Below, piece after piece: positions 40,657-50,348 of a stretch of 51,048 nt of DNA (the stretch's first letter is position 1; each line of letters opens with the position of its first letter). The position numbers were made by a program, and so were the translations under genes. The notes under the pieces are model-generated. The model was not told the DNA's origin. It did no database searches and saw only the letters and a program-made list of their open reading frames with translations. The stretch lies in the NCBI GenBank assembly GCA_030656555.1, contig JAUSPN010000005.1, forward strand, positions 1 to 51,048, given 5' to 3'. This DNA comes from Candidatus Desulfaltia sp. Its GTDB lineage: Bacteria > Desulfobacterota > Desulfobacteria > Desulfobacterales > ETH-SRB1.

Positions 40657-41002
40657 GTTTTTATAATGGAGTAAATCATAACCCTTTGATATGATTGATA
40701 ACTTATAAAATCCCGAATTTCAATATTCAATAACCAAAAGGGGATTAGTCGAGTAGGAAATTAGTCGAGTAGTCGAGTGGTTAACAACTCGACCATTTTT
40801 CCACTCGACCACTCGACTAAACAGGAGGTTTAGGTCATTTACGGGTTCGGAATCTTGAATTTTGGTCATTGTAATTTGATATTTGATATTTGTGATTTGT
40901 TATTTCAAGAAAGGAAATTCCTATACAATCAAGTTGTTTTTGGTTACAGTGTCGCGAAGCGGCATAATTTATGCTTTTTACAAAAACCATCAAGATCGAG
41001 CA
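40551..41002. other. Gap between IS200-type element and M48 peptidase gene
   Basis: Beyond the left-end hairpin of the element, this gap holds a GTCGAGT inverted repeat: TTAGTCGAGTAGTCGAGTGG (40761-40780) against CCACTCGACCACTCGACTAA (40801-40820), 19 of 20 complementary. A run of TTTGATATTTGATATTTGTG-like units lies near 40876-40895. No missing 5' part of the truncated kinase gene could be found here. Confidence 0.65.
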
Positions 41003-42499
41003 ATGAAATTTATTACAAGAAAATATATTTTTATCGTATTGATTATCTGTATGCTTATTCCAGGCCAGGCTTTCAGCATCACAGTCAAGCAGGAAGAGGA
41101 GCTGTCACGTGAATTCATGAAATATGTCTTAGAACATACTGAACTTATAGAAGATCCACTCATTGTGAACTATGTGAATAATGTAGGCAAAAGGATTATC
41201 TCCGCCATTCCTCCACAGCCCTTTACATATCACTTTTATATAATAAAGGATGATGTTTATAATGCCTTTGCCAGTCCTGCAGGCCACATTTTTATTAACA
41301 GCGGTTTATTTGAAGCAATGGATAACGAAGAGGAGTTAGCCGGCATATTAGGCCATGAAATTGCTCATGTTGCATGCCGGCACATTTCCCAGAAAATAGA
41401 AAGATCAAAAAAAATCGGATTGGCTACCCTTGCAGGTATTGCAGCAGGAATATTTCTCGGAACCGGTGGCGCAGCAACAGCGGCAAGCGCCGTAGCCGTC
41501 GGTTCAATGGCGGCCGGCCAATCTATTGCGCTTGCTTACAGCCGCGAAGATGAGATGCAGGCCGATCAGTTGGGACTCGAGTATCTCACAAAGGCAAAAT
41601 ACAGCAGCATGGGTCTGTTATCAGCTCTAAAAAAAATCCGAAGCAGGCAGTGGTTTAGTTCTGATCAGGTACCTACCTATCTCACCACACATCCGGCAAT
41701 TGAGAATCGCATTGCCTATATCAGCTCCCGGCTTGAGAACAATACAGAACCAAAAAGCCAGGCATCAAGTAAAGCCTGTTATGATTTTGAAATAGCCCAC
41801 ACAAGACTGGTTGCTATGTATGGAGATGAAAGCGTTGCTTTAAGAAAATTCCAAATATATATAGAGAAACATCCCGAAAGCTATGTGGCGCATTACGGAT
41901 ACGCTCTGATCCTTGCGAGAACAGGCAACCGAAAAGAAGCTTTAGCTCATCTTAAAACAGCGTTAGAAAAAAGTGCTTTTGATCCAAATGTCTTAAAAGA
42001 TTTAGGCAGAATCTATTTTCTGGACGGTCAATATCCGGAAGCCCTGAATTCTCTTAAAGGGGCTGCCTCCATAGCGCCGGATGATCCGGAAACCCTTTTT
42101 TTTATCGGGCGCACTCAAATAGAGCTTGGAAGGCTTGAAGAGGCTATATCAACATTTGAGAAACTGATCGCAAAAAATCCTGATTATACCATGGCATTAT
42201 ATTTTTTAGGCAATGTTTACGGCAAGCTGGGAAAGCTTGAAGATGCCCATTATTTTTTAGGAATTTATTATAAAGACAAACAAAATTATAAAAACGCAAT
42301 GTTTCACTTAAACAGGGCGTTAAAGACAATAACCGATCCGGACAAAAGGAGCAAAATAGAAGAGCTGTTAAAAGAAATCGGTAAAAAATCTATGGAAAAA
42401 AGGGAAGAAGAGGCCAAAAATCAGCTTTTATCAAAATGCGAAAACCGCATTGTAAATGTCCCCCTGCCCTGTGTGGCAGACCTTAATGCAGTCGAATAA
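41003..42499 (+). CDS. Periplasmic M48 metallopeptidase with TPR domain (BepA/YfgC-like)
   Basis: With ATG 41003 the protein has 498 residues and a signal peptide ([20 protein letters not shown]). The zinc site is HEIAH (118-122) with E184/D188 in REDEMQAD as the further ligand/motif. From about 275 on there are five TPRs ([40 protein letters not shown] and others). E. coli BepA uses this layout in outer-membrane protein quality control. The upstream ATG at 40883 would place 40 unconserved residues before the signal peptide. The last 26 codons overlap the 3' end of fusA on the other strand and are probably read-through sequence. Confidence 0.88.
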   Translation: MKFITRKYIFIVLIICMLIPGQAFSITVKQEEELSREFMKYVLEHTELIEDPLIVNYVNNVGKRIISAIPPQPFTYHFYIIKDDVYNAFASPAGHIFINSGLFEAMDNEEELAGILGHEIAHVACRHISQKIERSKKIGLATLAGIAAGIFLGTGGAATAASAVAVGSMAAGQSIALAYSREDEMQADQLGLEYLTKAKYSSMGLLSALKKIRSRQWFSSDQVPTYLTTHPAIENRIAYISSRLENNTEPKSQASSKACYDFEIAHTRLVAMYGDESVALRKFQIYIEKHPESYVAHYGYALILARTGNRKEALAHLKTALEKSAFDPNVLKDLGRIYFLDGQYPEALNSLKGAASIAPDDPETLFFIGRTQIELGRLEEAISTFEKLIAKNPDYTMALYFLGNVYGKLGKLEDAHYFLGIYYKDKQNYKNAMFHLNRALKTITDPDKRSKIEELLKEIGKKSMEKREEEAKNQLLSKCENRIVNVPLPCVADLNAVE

Positions 42500-44463
42500 C
42501 CAAACATTTTTGCAAGCGGGACAGTTGCTTTTATAGCATGTATGCCAATTTTCTGTTCAATTGATTCAATTTTACCGTTGCGGGAATTAAGATTCCCTAT
42601 TACATCTCCCACGAATGATTCCGGAACAAATACCTCGACAGACATAATTGGATCAAGAAGGAAAGGCATGGCCTTTGCGAGCGCATTTTTGCATGCCATG
42701 GATGCGCTGACTGTATATGCCAACTCCGTGCCAAGCGATTCCTTGTATAATCCTCCTTTGAGCACGGCTTCAACATCAACAACCGGATAACCCATTAATG
42801 CTCCGCTTTCAAAAGATTCCATTACACCCTTTTTTATGGCAGGAATAAAATGTGCCGGTATTGTATCAGCCGCAACCTCTGATACAAATCTGTTGCCGGT
42901 TCCTCTACGCAGAGGGCGCAGTTTTATAACGACTTCGCCAAAATGGCGCTGGCCGGTGATCTCGTTGTCAAACACAGCAGATGCTTCAGCCTCGGCCCCA
43001 ATGGTTTCTCTGTATACAACCTGGGGTTTCCCAACGTTTACGTTTGTTTTGGATTCACGCCGCATACGGCTTATTATAATATCAAGGTGAAGCTCGCCCA
43101 TGCCGGATAAAATTATCTGCCCGGTATCTTCGTCTTTTTTAATTTTCAATGTTGGATCTTCGGCAATAAATTTTTCAAGAACCTCGTCGAACTTTTCCTG
43201 ATCAACATGGGTCTTTGGCTCTATTGCAACGGAAATAACAGGCTTGTAGAACTCTATTTTCTCTAACAAAACCGGATAATCACTGGAGCACAATGTTTCG
43301 CCGGTGGAAGATTCCTTTAATCCAATAATTCCGACAATGCTCCCTGCCCCGGCGATATCGATCCTCTCCCTCTTGTTGGCATGCATCCGTAATATACGGG
43401 TAAGTTTTTCATTGATTTTGCGGAAAGGGTTGTATACTTCTTCTTTGGAATTTATCTTTCCGCTGTAAATCCTTACAAAGGAGAGTTTCCTTCCTTCCAT
43501 CATGGACACCTTGAATATCAGAGCGGCAAGCGGCGCACTGTCTGCGGGCAAACATTCAATAGTTTCCCCTGTTTCAGGATGTACACCTTTAGTCGGAGGA
43601 ATATCTGCCGGACTCGGAAGAAACCGGACAACAGCGTCAAGTAATGGCTGAATTCCTTTATTTTTCAGGGCGCTACCACATAAAACCGGAACCAGTTTCA
43701 GATCAATAGTCATCTTTCTTATGGCCTCAACGAGCCTTTCAGCGTCAACAGGAGATTCAGATAAATATGCCTCCATAATTTCATCATCTGCTTCGGCTGC
43801 TGCTTCAACAAGTTTTTCACGATATTTTATGGCTGTATCAAGAAGGTGGCCGGATATCTCTTCTGTTGAGAAGGTTGCTCCCAGGGTGTCATCATCCCAG
43901 GCTATCTGTTTCATGTTGATCAGGTCTATGACACCAGCAAAATTCTCTTCCAGACCGACCGGCAGTTGCACGATAAGAGGATCGGCGCCGAGTTTCTCTT
44001 TAATCATTTCAACCGTACCGAAAAAATCGGCGCCGACTCTATCAAGTTTATTAATAAAGGCGATCTTAGGGACATGATATTTGTCGGCCTGACGCCATAC
44101 GGTTTCCGACTGGGGTTCGACACCTCCGACAGCACAAAAAACGCCGACAGCGCCGTCAAGCACCCTCAACGAACGCTCCACCTCTATTGTAAAATCAACA
44201 TGTCCCGGAGTATCTATGATTTGAACCTCACAACCCTTCCAGGCGCATGTTGTAACGGCAGATGTTATTGTAATGCCCCGCTCCTGCTCGTCCGGCATCC
44301 AGTCCATTACAGCCTCACCATCATGAACCTCGCCGATCTTATGGGACCTGCCGGTATAGTAAAGCATACGCTCGGTAACAGTTGTCTTGCCTGCGTCAAT
44401 ATGCGCTATTATACCGATATTTCGTATGCTCTGAATTCTGTTTTTTTTGGGATTCTTTAGCAT
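42421..44463 (-). CDS. fusA: Elongation factor G, second type (EF-G2-like)
   Basis: The translational GTPase of about 680 residues has G1 AHIDAGKTT, the switch II/G3 [21 protein letters not shown]4 NKLDR and G5 region GSALKN, then domains II-V with [18 protein letters not shown] and the C-terminal [23 protein letters not shown] drives translocation and ribosome recycling. It stands alone, outside a rpsL-rpsG-tuf cluster, which suggests an additional EF-G rather than the main copy. ATG 44478 (MVFCI extension) is an alternative start. Its 3' end overlaps the peptidase gene by 79 bp. Confidence 0.93.
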   Translation of the reverse strand: MLKNPKKNRIQSIRNIGIIAHIDAGKTTVTERMLYYTGRSHKIGEVHDGEAVMDWMPDEQERGITITSAVTTCAWKGCEVQIIDTPGHVDFTIEVERSLRVLDGAVGVFCAVGGVEPQSETVWRQADKYHVPKIAFINKLDRVGADFFGTVEMIKEKLGADPLIVQLPVGLEENFAGVIDLINMKQIAWDDDTLGATFSTEEISGHLLDTAIKYREKLVEAAAEADDEIMEAYLSESPVDAERLVEAIRKMTIDLKLVPVLCGSALKNKGIQPLLDAVVRFLPSPADIPPTKGVHPETGETIECLPADSAPLAALIFKVSMMEGRKLSFVRIYSGKINSKEEVYNPFRKINEKLTRILRMHANKRERIDIAGAGSIVGIIGLKESSTGETLCSSDYPVLLEKIEFYKPVISVAIEPKTHVDQEKFDEVLEKFIAEDPTLKIKKDEDTGQIILSGMGELHLDIIISRMRRESKTNVNVGKPQVVYRETIGAEAEASAVFDNEITGQRHFGEVVIKLRPLRRGTGNRFVSEVAADTIPAHFIPAIKKGVMESFESGALMGYPVVDVEAVLKGGLYKESLGTELAYTVSASMACKNALAKAMPFLLDPIMSVEVFVPESFVGDVIGNLNSRNGKIESIEQKIGIHAIKATVPLAKMFGYSTALRSATQGRGTFTMRFSHFDKS

Positions 44464-44492
44464 TATGCAAAAAACCATGTGCTGTTATAGAA

Positions 44493-44831
44493 ATTTACCA
44501 CAGAGATCACGGAAACCACAGAATGGTAACATATAAAAACAAAAAGAAAACTCTCCTCTACCTTCTCTTTTTTGTAACCGTTCACAGGTTCACGGTTCAG
44601 AGGTTCAGGGTTATTTTTCTTGGAGCGCAGGGCTAACTGTTATGCGCCAATATTTTCAAATCGAAGATTGTTAGTCAGCTTTTAGCAATTAGCCTTTAGA
44701 TTAAAAAAATCAAATAGTTAATCCGCCAACGTAGTCTAGCGGAATAATAGCTTTATCCTGAACCTTTGAACCTTGAACCTCTGAACCGGTGAACGGTTAC
44801 TCTTTTTTTAACCGTGAACCGTGAACGTTTA
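44493..44831. repeat. Repeat cluster upstream of fusA
   Basis: The gap holds TACCACAGAGATCACGGAAA with CCACAGAATGGTA (44498-44528), TAACCGTTCACAGGTTCACG and its tail (44574-44614), GAACCTTTGAACCTTGAACC with further units (44760-44800), and AACCGTGAACCGTGAACG (44809-44826). The two GTTCAC-type blocks are inverted relative to each other, about 150 bp apart. No gene was recognised; CCGCCAACGTAGTCTAGCGG (44722-44741) is a small hairpin of unknown meaning. Confidence 0.65.
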
Positions 44832-44835
44832 CTTT

Positions 44836-45360
44836 TTATCTTATTAAAAGCATGTCGGCTTTAAAGGGCAAACGCAAATCAATATGACCGGCTAAAGTCA
44901 GCGATTCGCCGCCTGCTATAAGTATTTTTACGGCATTAATTTCAGACATATTTAATATCAACGAATTCACTATTGAATATATTGTTAAAAGTTCTGATTT
45001 AACTCCGCCTGGATGTTCCTCTGTAATCTCTACGGTTAGATCCACGTAAGCTGTCCCGTCTTGTGTAATATAAAATGCCGTCAGGTTGGTTCCTGCGGGG
45101 ATTGTTTGCATAAGCCCTTCCCCTGGGCCACCTATGAGTTCTTTGATTATTATTCTGCCTAACTCTGCCGGTTCATCAGAATGCAAAACAGCTCTGTCTT
45201 CCGCTATTAAGAACCTGTTTTCCTTGTCCGCAAAATAAAGGTGGACAACCGATTGATCAGAACTATATGATTTTTCAGGAATAACCCAAACAAACATGCA
45301 CAAAATAACAGCCAAAGCAACATGTAATGAGACCTTTGAAATGTGGAGTTTTATGCCCAT
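44836..45360 (-). CDS. GerMN domain exported protein
   Basis: The 174-residue protein has a signal peptide or anchor (about 10-30) and a GerMN domain: VVHLYFADKENRFLIAEDRA, IIKELIGGPGEGLMQTIPAG, YVDLTVEITEEHPGG and a closing LAGHIDLRLPF. GerMN domains occur in sporulation GerM and in many exported proteins of Desulfobacterota, with peptidoglycan-related roles suspected. It is monocistronic between two repeat clusters. Confidence 0.88.
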   Translation of the reverse strand: MGIKLHISKVSLHVALAVILCMFVWVIPEKSYSSDQSVVHLYFADKENRFLIAEDRAVLHSDEPAELGRIIIKELIGGPGEGLMQTIPAGTNLTAFYITQDGTAYVDLTVEITEEHPGGVKSELLTIYSIVNSLILNMSEINAVKILIAGGESLTLAGHIDLRLPFKADMLLIR

Positions 45361-45685
45361 AATAAAACAACTAATAACGGTTCAAGGTTCAGGGTTCACA
45401 GTTCAATATAATTTTGAGTTTTTAATTTTTAATTATGAATGAAGGCAAAAAGTCCGATTTTTAATTAAAAATTCAACATTAAACATTGAAGCTCCCCGCC
45501 GCAAGCAGCGGGGAATCTTCGACCGTAAGGAAGTTTGCCATTTTTGGATTCGCTCGCTAACCCCGCCGCAAGCAGCGGGGAATGCGCTCGCTTTTGCGGT
45601 TCAAAACTTACCGTTCATGGTTCAAGATTAAAAAAGAGCTCTTTTTTATGCCAATTAACCTGCTATGTCAAGGAAAGTTGAAAAG
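45361..45685. other. Repeat-filled gap with a duplicated CCCCGCCGCAAGCAGCGGGG unit
   Basis: The hairpin unit CCCCGCCGCAAGCAGCGGGG plus AAT occurs twice, 45494-45516 and 45561-45583, each with a perfect CCCCGC/GCGGGG stem. GTTCAC-family fragments lie at 45378-45404 and 45598-45628. No gene was recognised. Confidence 0.7.
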
Positions 45686-46420
45686 CTAATCTCCACGCTT
45701 CCTTCCATACCAGTCTATCTGCCTGCATATTCCACGTATAATACTCACCTCTTTTGCCCTTAACTGCATCCGGTTCAAAAAATGGCGCAGCTTATCCAGC
45801 CAGTAATCAGGGTTTTCAGGGTTGATATAGTTTATTCTGACAAGAATATCTTTAAGCTGATCATACATTCCTTCAAGTTCATGCACAGTTGCAAGCCTGG
45901 GAGTAAATTGCGCGTTCTCCTGAATATCTGCAATAAAGATTTCATAGCACATTATCATTACACTTTGAGCCAGATTAATGGATGAAAATTCGGCTGTTGG
46001 AATACTGACAAGTGCATGGCAGTATCTAATATCCTCGTTTTTCAGCCCCCTGTCCTCAGGGCCAAATAGAATAGCAACCCTGTTTTCACTGGAAATGGCT
46101 ATAAGATTTTTCGCAAGCTTTGAAGGTGTGTTTACTGCCTGACGATGTCCTCCCAAACGAGCGGTAGTTCCGACAACATAACTGTAACAAGAAAGAGCCT
46201 CTTTAAGGTTCTTGTAAATTTCAATTTGTGCAACAACATCTGATGCAACATGAGTCGCTAATTTAAGCACCCCGTCAATATCATAGTTTTGGGGATCGAC
46301 AACGACAAGACGTCCAATCCCCATATTTCGAACCGCACGAGCTGCTGCTCCGATATTTTCAGAATATCTGGGCTGATTAAGAACAACGGCAATATTATCA
46401 AGATTAGTTTTGCGCGGCAT
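45686..46420 (-). CDS. trmJ: tRNA (cytidine/uridine-32-2'-O)-methyltransferase TrmJ
   Basis: TrmJ methylates the ribose of nucleotide 32 in several tRNAs. The 244-residue SPOUT protein has the family blocks VLNQPRYSENIGAAARAVRN (motif 1), VAILFGPEDRGLKNEDI (motif 2) and AEFSSINLAQSVMIMCYEIF (motif 3) forming the SAM knot, then a helical C-terminal extension with MYDQLKDIL and FLNRMQLRAKEVSIIRGICR as in TrmJ. Its start directly abuts the ndk stop, so ndk and trmJ form an operon. Confidence 0.92.
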   Translation of the reverse strand: MPRKTNLDNIAVVLNQPRYSENIGAAARAVRNMGIGRLVVVDPQNYDIDGVLKLATHVASDVVAQIEIYKNLKEALSCYSYVVGTTARLGGHRQAVNTPSKLAKNLIAISSENRVAILFGPEDRGLKNEDIRYCHALVSIPTAEFSSINLAQSVMIMCYEIFIADIQENAQFTPRLATVHELEGMYDQLKDILVRINYINPENPDYWLDKLRHFLNRMQLRAKEVSIIRGICRQIDWYGRKRGD

Positions 46421-46837
46421 TTAACAAATTATTTCAAAGCTGTTAAAAAAATATCCAATTTCAAAGTCAGCCGATTCCGGCGAATCTGAACCGTGAACAA
46501 TGTTTTTCTCGATTTCCGTGGCGAAATCTCTCCGGATAGTTCCTTCTGCGGCGTCCTTGTAATTAGTAGCTCCCATTAATTCACGGTACTTTGCAATTGC
46601 ATTTTCACCCTTGAGAATTGATACAACAACAGGACCGGATGACATAAAGTCCGTAAGGCTGTCAAAGAACGGCCGTTCTTTATGGACCGCATAAAAGCCT
46701 TGCGCCTGCGCCTTAGTCATATAAATCATCTTCATGGCAACGATTTTCAGTTTATTATCTTCAAATCGCTTAATCACTTCACCAATAAGGCCGCGAGCTA
46801 CTCCATCAGGTTTGATAATAGATAATGTTCTTTCCAT
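46421..46837 (-). CDS. ndk: Nucleoside diphosphate kinase
   Basis: Ndk equilibrates nucleoside di- and triphosphates. From ATG 46837 it has 138 residues, the family length, and starts [20 protein letters not shown]. The phosphohistidine is H115 in [12 protein letters not shown]; the ATP site [17 protein letters not shown] is intact. The GTG at 46867 that would add ten residues lies in a repeat and is rejected. AAAGGA lies about 12 nt upstream of the ATG. Confidence 0.96.
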   Translation of the reverse strand: MERTLSIIKPDGVARGLIGEVIKRFEDNKLKIVAMKMIYMTKAQAQGFYAVHKERPFFDSLTDFMSSGPVVVSILKGENAIAKYRELMGATNYKDAAEGTIRRDFATEIEKNIVHGSDSPESADFEIGYFFNSFEIIC

Positions 46838-46886
46838 CTGCTTGTTTATCCTTTCTTGTTCGTTCACAGGTTCACAGGTTCAGGGT

Positions 46887-47942
46887 TCAAGGGTTCAGGG
46901 TTCGGAGTTTTGACGAGAAACGAGCAACTGCTCTTCGCTCTCTGAACTCTGGCTTCTGACCTCTGACCTCTGTTTCTTCATTTTTGCCATTCAACATTCG
47001 ATGTTGGACGTTCGATGTTCGATGTTCGTTTTTTCCCTCCCTTTTGCCCTGCCATGAATCCCTTTTTTCAAGAGTTTTCGCTATTAAAGCAAGTGTTTCC
47101 CTCTTTTGTAATGACCATGCCGGTGCAACAAGCTCTTCAGGATGAGGATCTCCGGTAAGCCGCTGGATTACCATATTATGCGGAATAAGTTCCAGAAAAT
47201 CACAAACAAGGTCAACATACTGCTGCTGAGCAAGGCATTTGTACTTACCTTTCATATATAGTTTTTCAAGTTCTGTTCCTTTAACAACATAAAGGAGGTG
47301 TATCTTTATCCCGTCTATCCCCATGTCCGCAACTTTTTTCGCTGTTTCAAGTATTTGCGTCTCTGTTTCGTTGGGAAGACCTAAAATTACATGCGTGCAT
47401 ATCTTTATGCCTCTGTTTTGAGTAGCCGCTACTGCTTTTTTAAAACACTGAAAATCATGGCCGCGGTTTATAAGTGCAAGCGTGGCATCATGTACTGACT
47501 GCAGGCCGTATTCGATCCAGATATGGTAATGTTTTGCATAACCCTGAAGAAGATCCAAAATCGGCTCATCCACACAATCAGGCCTTGTCCCGATTGAAAG
47601 GCCGACTACATCATCTATCGCAAGAGCTTCTTCGTAAAGACTTTTCAGTTTGTCAACAGGCGCGTATGTATTTGTAAAGGATTGAAAATAAGCCAGAAAT
47701 TTCCTTGCCTTATATTTCCTTGAAAGCCATTTTTTCCCATCTACCATCTGTTTGGTAATTGAAAGCCCTTTTGCATAAGCCCCTGTTCCTGAGCCTCGGG
47801 CATTGCAATATATGCACCCTTTTTTTGATATTTTTCCATCCCTGTTCGGGCAGGAAAGCCCGGCATCAAGGGTTATTTTCTGCACCCTGCAACCAAAAAC
47901 AGTTCTAAGATAGGTGTTAAAATCGTAATATCTTTCACTCAT
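46887..47942 (-). CDS. Radical SAM protein of the YhcC (TIGR01212) family with a repeat-encoded tail
   Basis: The 351-residue protein has the iron-sulfur cysteines C31, C43 and C46 (CPNRDGKISKKGCIYC), with the long spacer typical of the YhcC branch, then FLAYFQSFTNTYAPVDKLKS, VGLSIGTRPDCVDE, IEYGLQSVHDATLALINRGH and VILGLPNET. Its function is not established; the family groups with Elp3-like radical SAM enzymes. The conserved body ends near LEKRDSWQG. The last about 54 residues (NEHRTSNVQHRMLNGK and onward to LRTLNP) are encoded by dispersed intergenic repeats, so the original stop has apparently been lost. Confidence 0.88.
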   Translation of the reverse strand: MSERYYDFNTYLRTVFGCRVQKITLDAGLSCPNRDGKISKKGCIYCNARGSGTGAYAKGLSITKQMVDGKKWLSRKYKARKFLAYFQSFTNTYAPVDKLKSLYEEALAIDDVVGLSIGTRPDCVDEPILDLLQGYAKHYHIWIEYGLQSVHDATLALINRGHDFQCFKKAVAATQNRGIKICTHVILGLPNETETQILETAKKVADMGIDGIKIHLLYVVKGTELEKLYMKGKYKCLAQQQYVDLVCDFLELIPHNMVIQRLTGDPHPEELVAPAWSLQKRETLALIAKTLEKRDSWQGKREGKNEHRTSNVQHRMLNGKNEETEVRGQKPEFRERRAVARFSSKLRTLNP

Positions 47943-48010
47943 AACAATTAATTCACTGCTTGACCTGACTGATAAAGCAATTATATATGATAAAGTTATC
48001 GGGTGTTTTT

Positions 48011-48040
48011 TTGACTTTTTACAGGATCATCATATATATT
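48011..48040 (+). promoter_or_regulatory. Sigma-70-type promoter upstream of mnmG
   Basis: TTGACT (48011-48016) and TATATT (48035-48040) are 18 bp apart; TATATA two bases earlier gives 16 bp. The mnmG ATG is 31 bp further on. This is the best promoter-like pair in the 129-bp gap. Confidence 0.5.
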
Positions 48041-48071
48041 ACTTAAAAAAAGGAAAGCAAAAAATCGTTAT

Positions 48072-50006
48072 ATGGCTTTTTACAAGACAAAATACGATGT
48101 TATCGTTGTAGGTGCAGGTCATGCCGGATGTGAAGCCGCTTTAGCAGCAGCAAGAATGGGATGTAGTGTTCTTATAATGGCTATCGATCTTGACAAGGTT
48201 GCCGCAATGCCGTGCAGCCCGTCAATAGGAGGCATGGCAAAGGGACAGCTTGTAAAAGAGATAGATGCCCTTGGCGGAGAAATGGCAAAAACAGCAGACA
48301 AAACCGCAATACAGTATAGAACGCTGAATACAAAAAAAGGGCCTGCGGTGCATTCGACCAGGACACAGAATGATAAAATGCGCTATCATATGACTATGAA
48401 GGCTGTAATTGAAAGGCAGCCCGGTCTGGAACTCAAGCAGGCAATGGTTGAAAAGCTTGTTGTGGAGAACGGTAAAATTGCCGGTGTTGAGGATAATACA
48501 GGATTTGGATATCAGGCCAAAACGGTTGTTCTGGCCACAGGAACATTTTTAAAAGGTTTAATACATATAGGATTTATTTCAATCAAGGCCGGAAGAGCCG
48601 GGGAATTTGCCTCTTATGGTCTTCCCGCACATCTCAAAGAAATTGGGTTTAAACTTGGAAGGATGAAAACCGGCACCCCTCCCAGACTCAGGAAAACCAG
48701 TATTGATTTTTCGATGTTTACAAGGCAGGATACAGAGTCCTCCCCTACTCCGTTTTCGTTTTTCACCCAAAAAATTATTATGCCGCAACTTCCAAGTTAT
48801 ATCGGGCATACAAATCCGAACACCCACAAGCTCGTGCAAGACAATCTAAAACAATCCGCTCTATACAGTGGAATCATAAAAGGGGTTTCCGCGAGGTACT
48901 GCCCTTCTTTTGAAGATAAGATCGTTAGATTTCCGGATAAAGACAGTCACCAGGTTATCCTTGAGTCTGAAGGTCTTGACACTGATGAAATTTACGCCAG
49001 CGGCCTTGGAAACAGCCTCCCAATGGAAATTCAGGTGCGCCTTGTCAGATCTATAAAAGGACTGGAAGAGGCTGAAATAATGCGTCCGGCATATGCCATA
49101 GAATACGATTATGTCGACCCTTTACAGCTTAAGCCCACACTTGAGACCAAGCCGATTACAGGGCTGTTTTTGGCCGGCCAGATCAACGGAACATCGGGCT
49201 ATGAAGAGGCTGCCGCCCAGGGCCTTTGGGCCGGCATTAATGCGGCATGCAAGGTTCAGGCAAGACCTCCCTTTATTCTTGACAGGTCGCAGGCCTATAT
49301 GGGTGTTATGATCGACGATCTTGTCACCAGAGGAACACGTGAACCTTATCGCATGTTTACTTCAAGGGCGGAATACAGGCTTATGCTGCGGGAAGATAAT
49401 GCTGATTTAAGGCTAACGGAAAAAGGGTATGAGCTGGGTCTTATCAACAATGAGATGTTTGATGAAGTTAAGGAACGAAAAAAACAGATCGATAAAGAAA
49501 TAAAAAGAATAAAAAAGACACTTATCAAGCCGGTAAAAAAAACAAACGATTATTTGCAAAACAGGGGTACAATGCCATTAAGCAACGCTATATATCTTGA
49601 TCAGATTCTTAAAAGACCGGAATTTGACTATAATGGCGTTGAAATATTAGCCAAAAGCCCTGACCATATAAGTAAAAGGGTTGCCGGGCAAGTAGAGATA
49701 GGAATCAAATACGAAGGCTATATTAAAAGGCAATTGAGTGAAATCGGAAAATTTAAAAATATGGAATGCATGAAAATACCGGAAGATTTTAATTTTTTAG
49801 CAGTGCACGGCCTTTCAAACGAACTGAAAGAAAAGCTTTCTTCCATAAAACCGTCTTCACTTGGCCAGGCATCCCGCATAGAGGGGATCACCCCTGCAGC
49901 GCTTTCTGCGCTGATGATCGGCATTAAAGTTTCAGAAAAACCAACTATTTTCACCACGGAGCACACAGAGATCACAGAGAGATATAAGGATAAAATATTA
50001 AAATAA
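48072..50006 (+). CDS. mnmG: tRNA uridine-34 5-carboxymethylaminomethyl modification enzyme MnmG (GidA)
   Basis: MnmG with MnmE installs the carboxymethylaminomethyl group at wobble uridine 34 using FAD. The 644-residue protein has the FAD-binding [19 protein letters not shown] (12-30), [64 protein letters not shown] and [19 protein letters not shown]. The conserved helical C-terminus ends near [11 protein letters not shown]. The final about 17 residues ([17 protein letters not shown]) come from a CACAGAG-type repeat. The main body appears intact. Confidence 0.96.
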   Translation: MAFYKTKYDVIVVGAGHAGCEAALAAARMGCSVLIMAIDLDKVAAMPCSPSIGGMAKGQLVKEIDALGGEMAKTADKTAIQYRTLNTKKGPAVHSTRTQNDKMRYHMTMKAVIERQPGLELKQAMVEKLVVENGKIAGVEDNTGFGYQAKTVVLATGTFLKGLIHIGFISIKAGRAGEFASYGLPAHLKEIGFKLGRMKTGTPPRLRKTSIDFSMFTRQDTESSPTPFSFFTQKIIMPQLPSYIGHTNPNTHKLVQDNLKQSALYSGIIKGVSARYCPSFEDKIVRFPDKDSHQVILESEGLDTDEIYASGLGNSLPMEIQVRLVRSIKGLEEAEIMRPAYAIEYDYVDPLQLKPTLETKPITGLFLAGQINGTSGYEEAAAQGLWAGINAACKVQARPPFILDRSQAYMGVMIDDLVTRGTREPYRMFTSRAEYRLMLREDNADLRLTEKGYELGLINNEMFDEVKERKKQIDKEIKRIKKTLIKPVKKTNDYLQNRGTMPLSNAIYLDQILKRPEFDYNGVEILAKSPDHISKRVAGQVEIGIKYEGYIKRQLSEIGKFKNMECMKIPEDFNFLAVHGLSNELKEKLSSIKPSSLGQASRIEGITPAALSALMIGIKVSEKPTIFTTEHTEITERYKDKILK

Positions 50007-50034
50007 TTGTAAGATGTTAAAGGTACCCTGTTTT

Positions 50035-50251
50035 GAGTGCCTAAATTGAGCTAAAGTGCCTAAAATGCCTAAAGTTAAGGAATGCGCCTCCGGCGCTGCT
50101 AATTTTAACTTTTACAAAACAAGTTAGATCACTTGAAACCTTGGCCCAGGCCTACTATGCGAGCCATTAGTTAGTGCCAATGCAGGCTTTAAAACAGGCA
50201 GAATACATTAACTTTAGGCACTTTAATATACTTTAGGCATTTTAGGCACTT
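50035..50251. repeat. GTGCCTAAA inverted repeat element
   Basis: AAGTGCCTAAAATGCCTAAA and flanking units (50036-50077) are complementary to TTAACTTTAGGCACTTT and CTTTAGGCATTTTAGGCACT (50209-50250). The arms enclose about 130 bp, including the GCGCCTCCGGCGC hairpin. The 342-bp gap between mnmG and the DnaJ gene holds nothing else recognisable except an AAGG ribosome site before the next gene. Confidence 0.7.
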
Positions 50252-50348
50252 GTAACCAACTAATTCCTATAACGGTAGAACCTTTTTATGATACCGCTAC
50301 CAGAGTAGTGGTTTAAACCGATTAATTAAATTTAATAAGGAAATATAA

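Noticed and set aside
44722-44741. tRNA-like or attC-like sequence (CCGCCAACGTAGTCTAGCGG)
   Set aside because: It forms only a small hairpin, with no acceptor or T-arm sequence and no integrase nearby.
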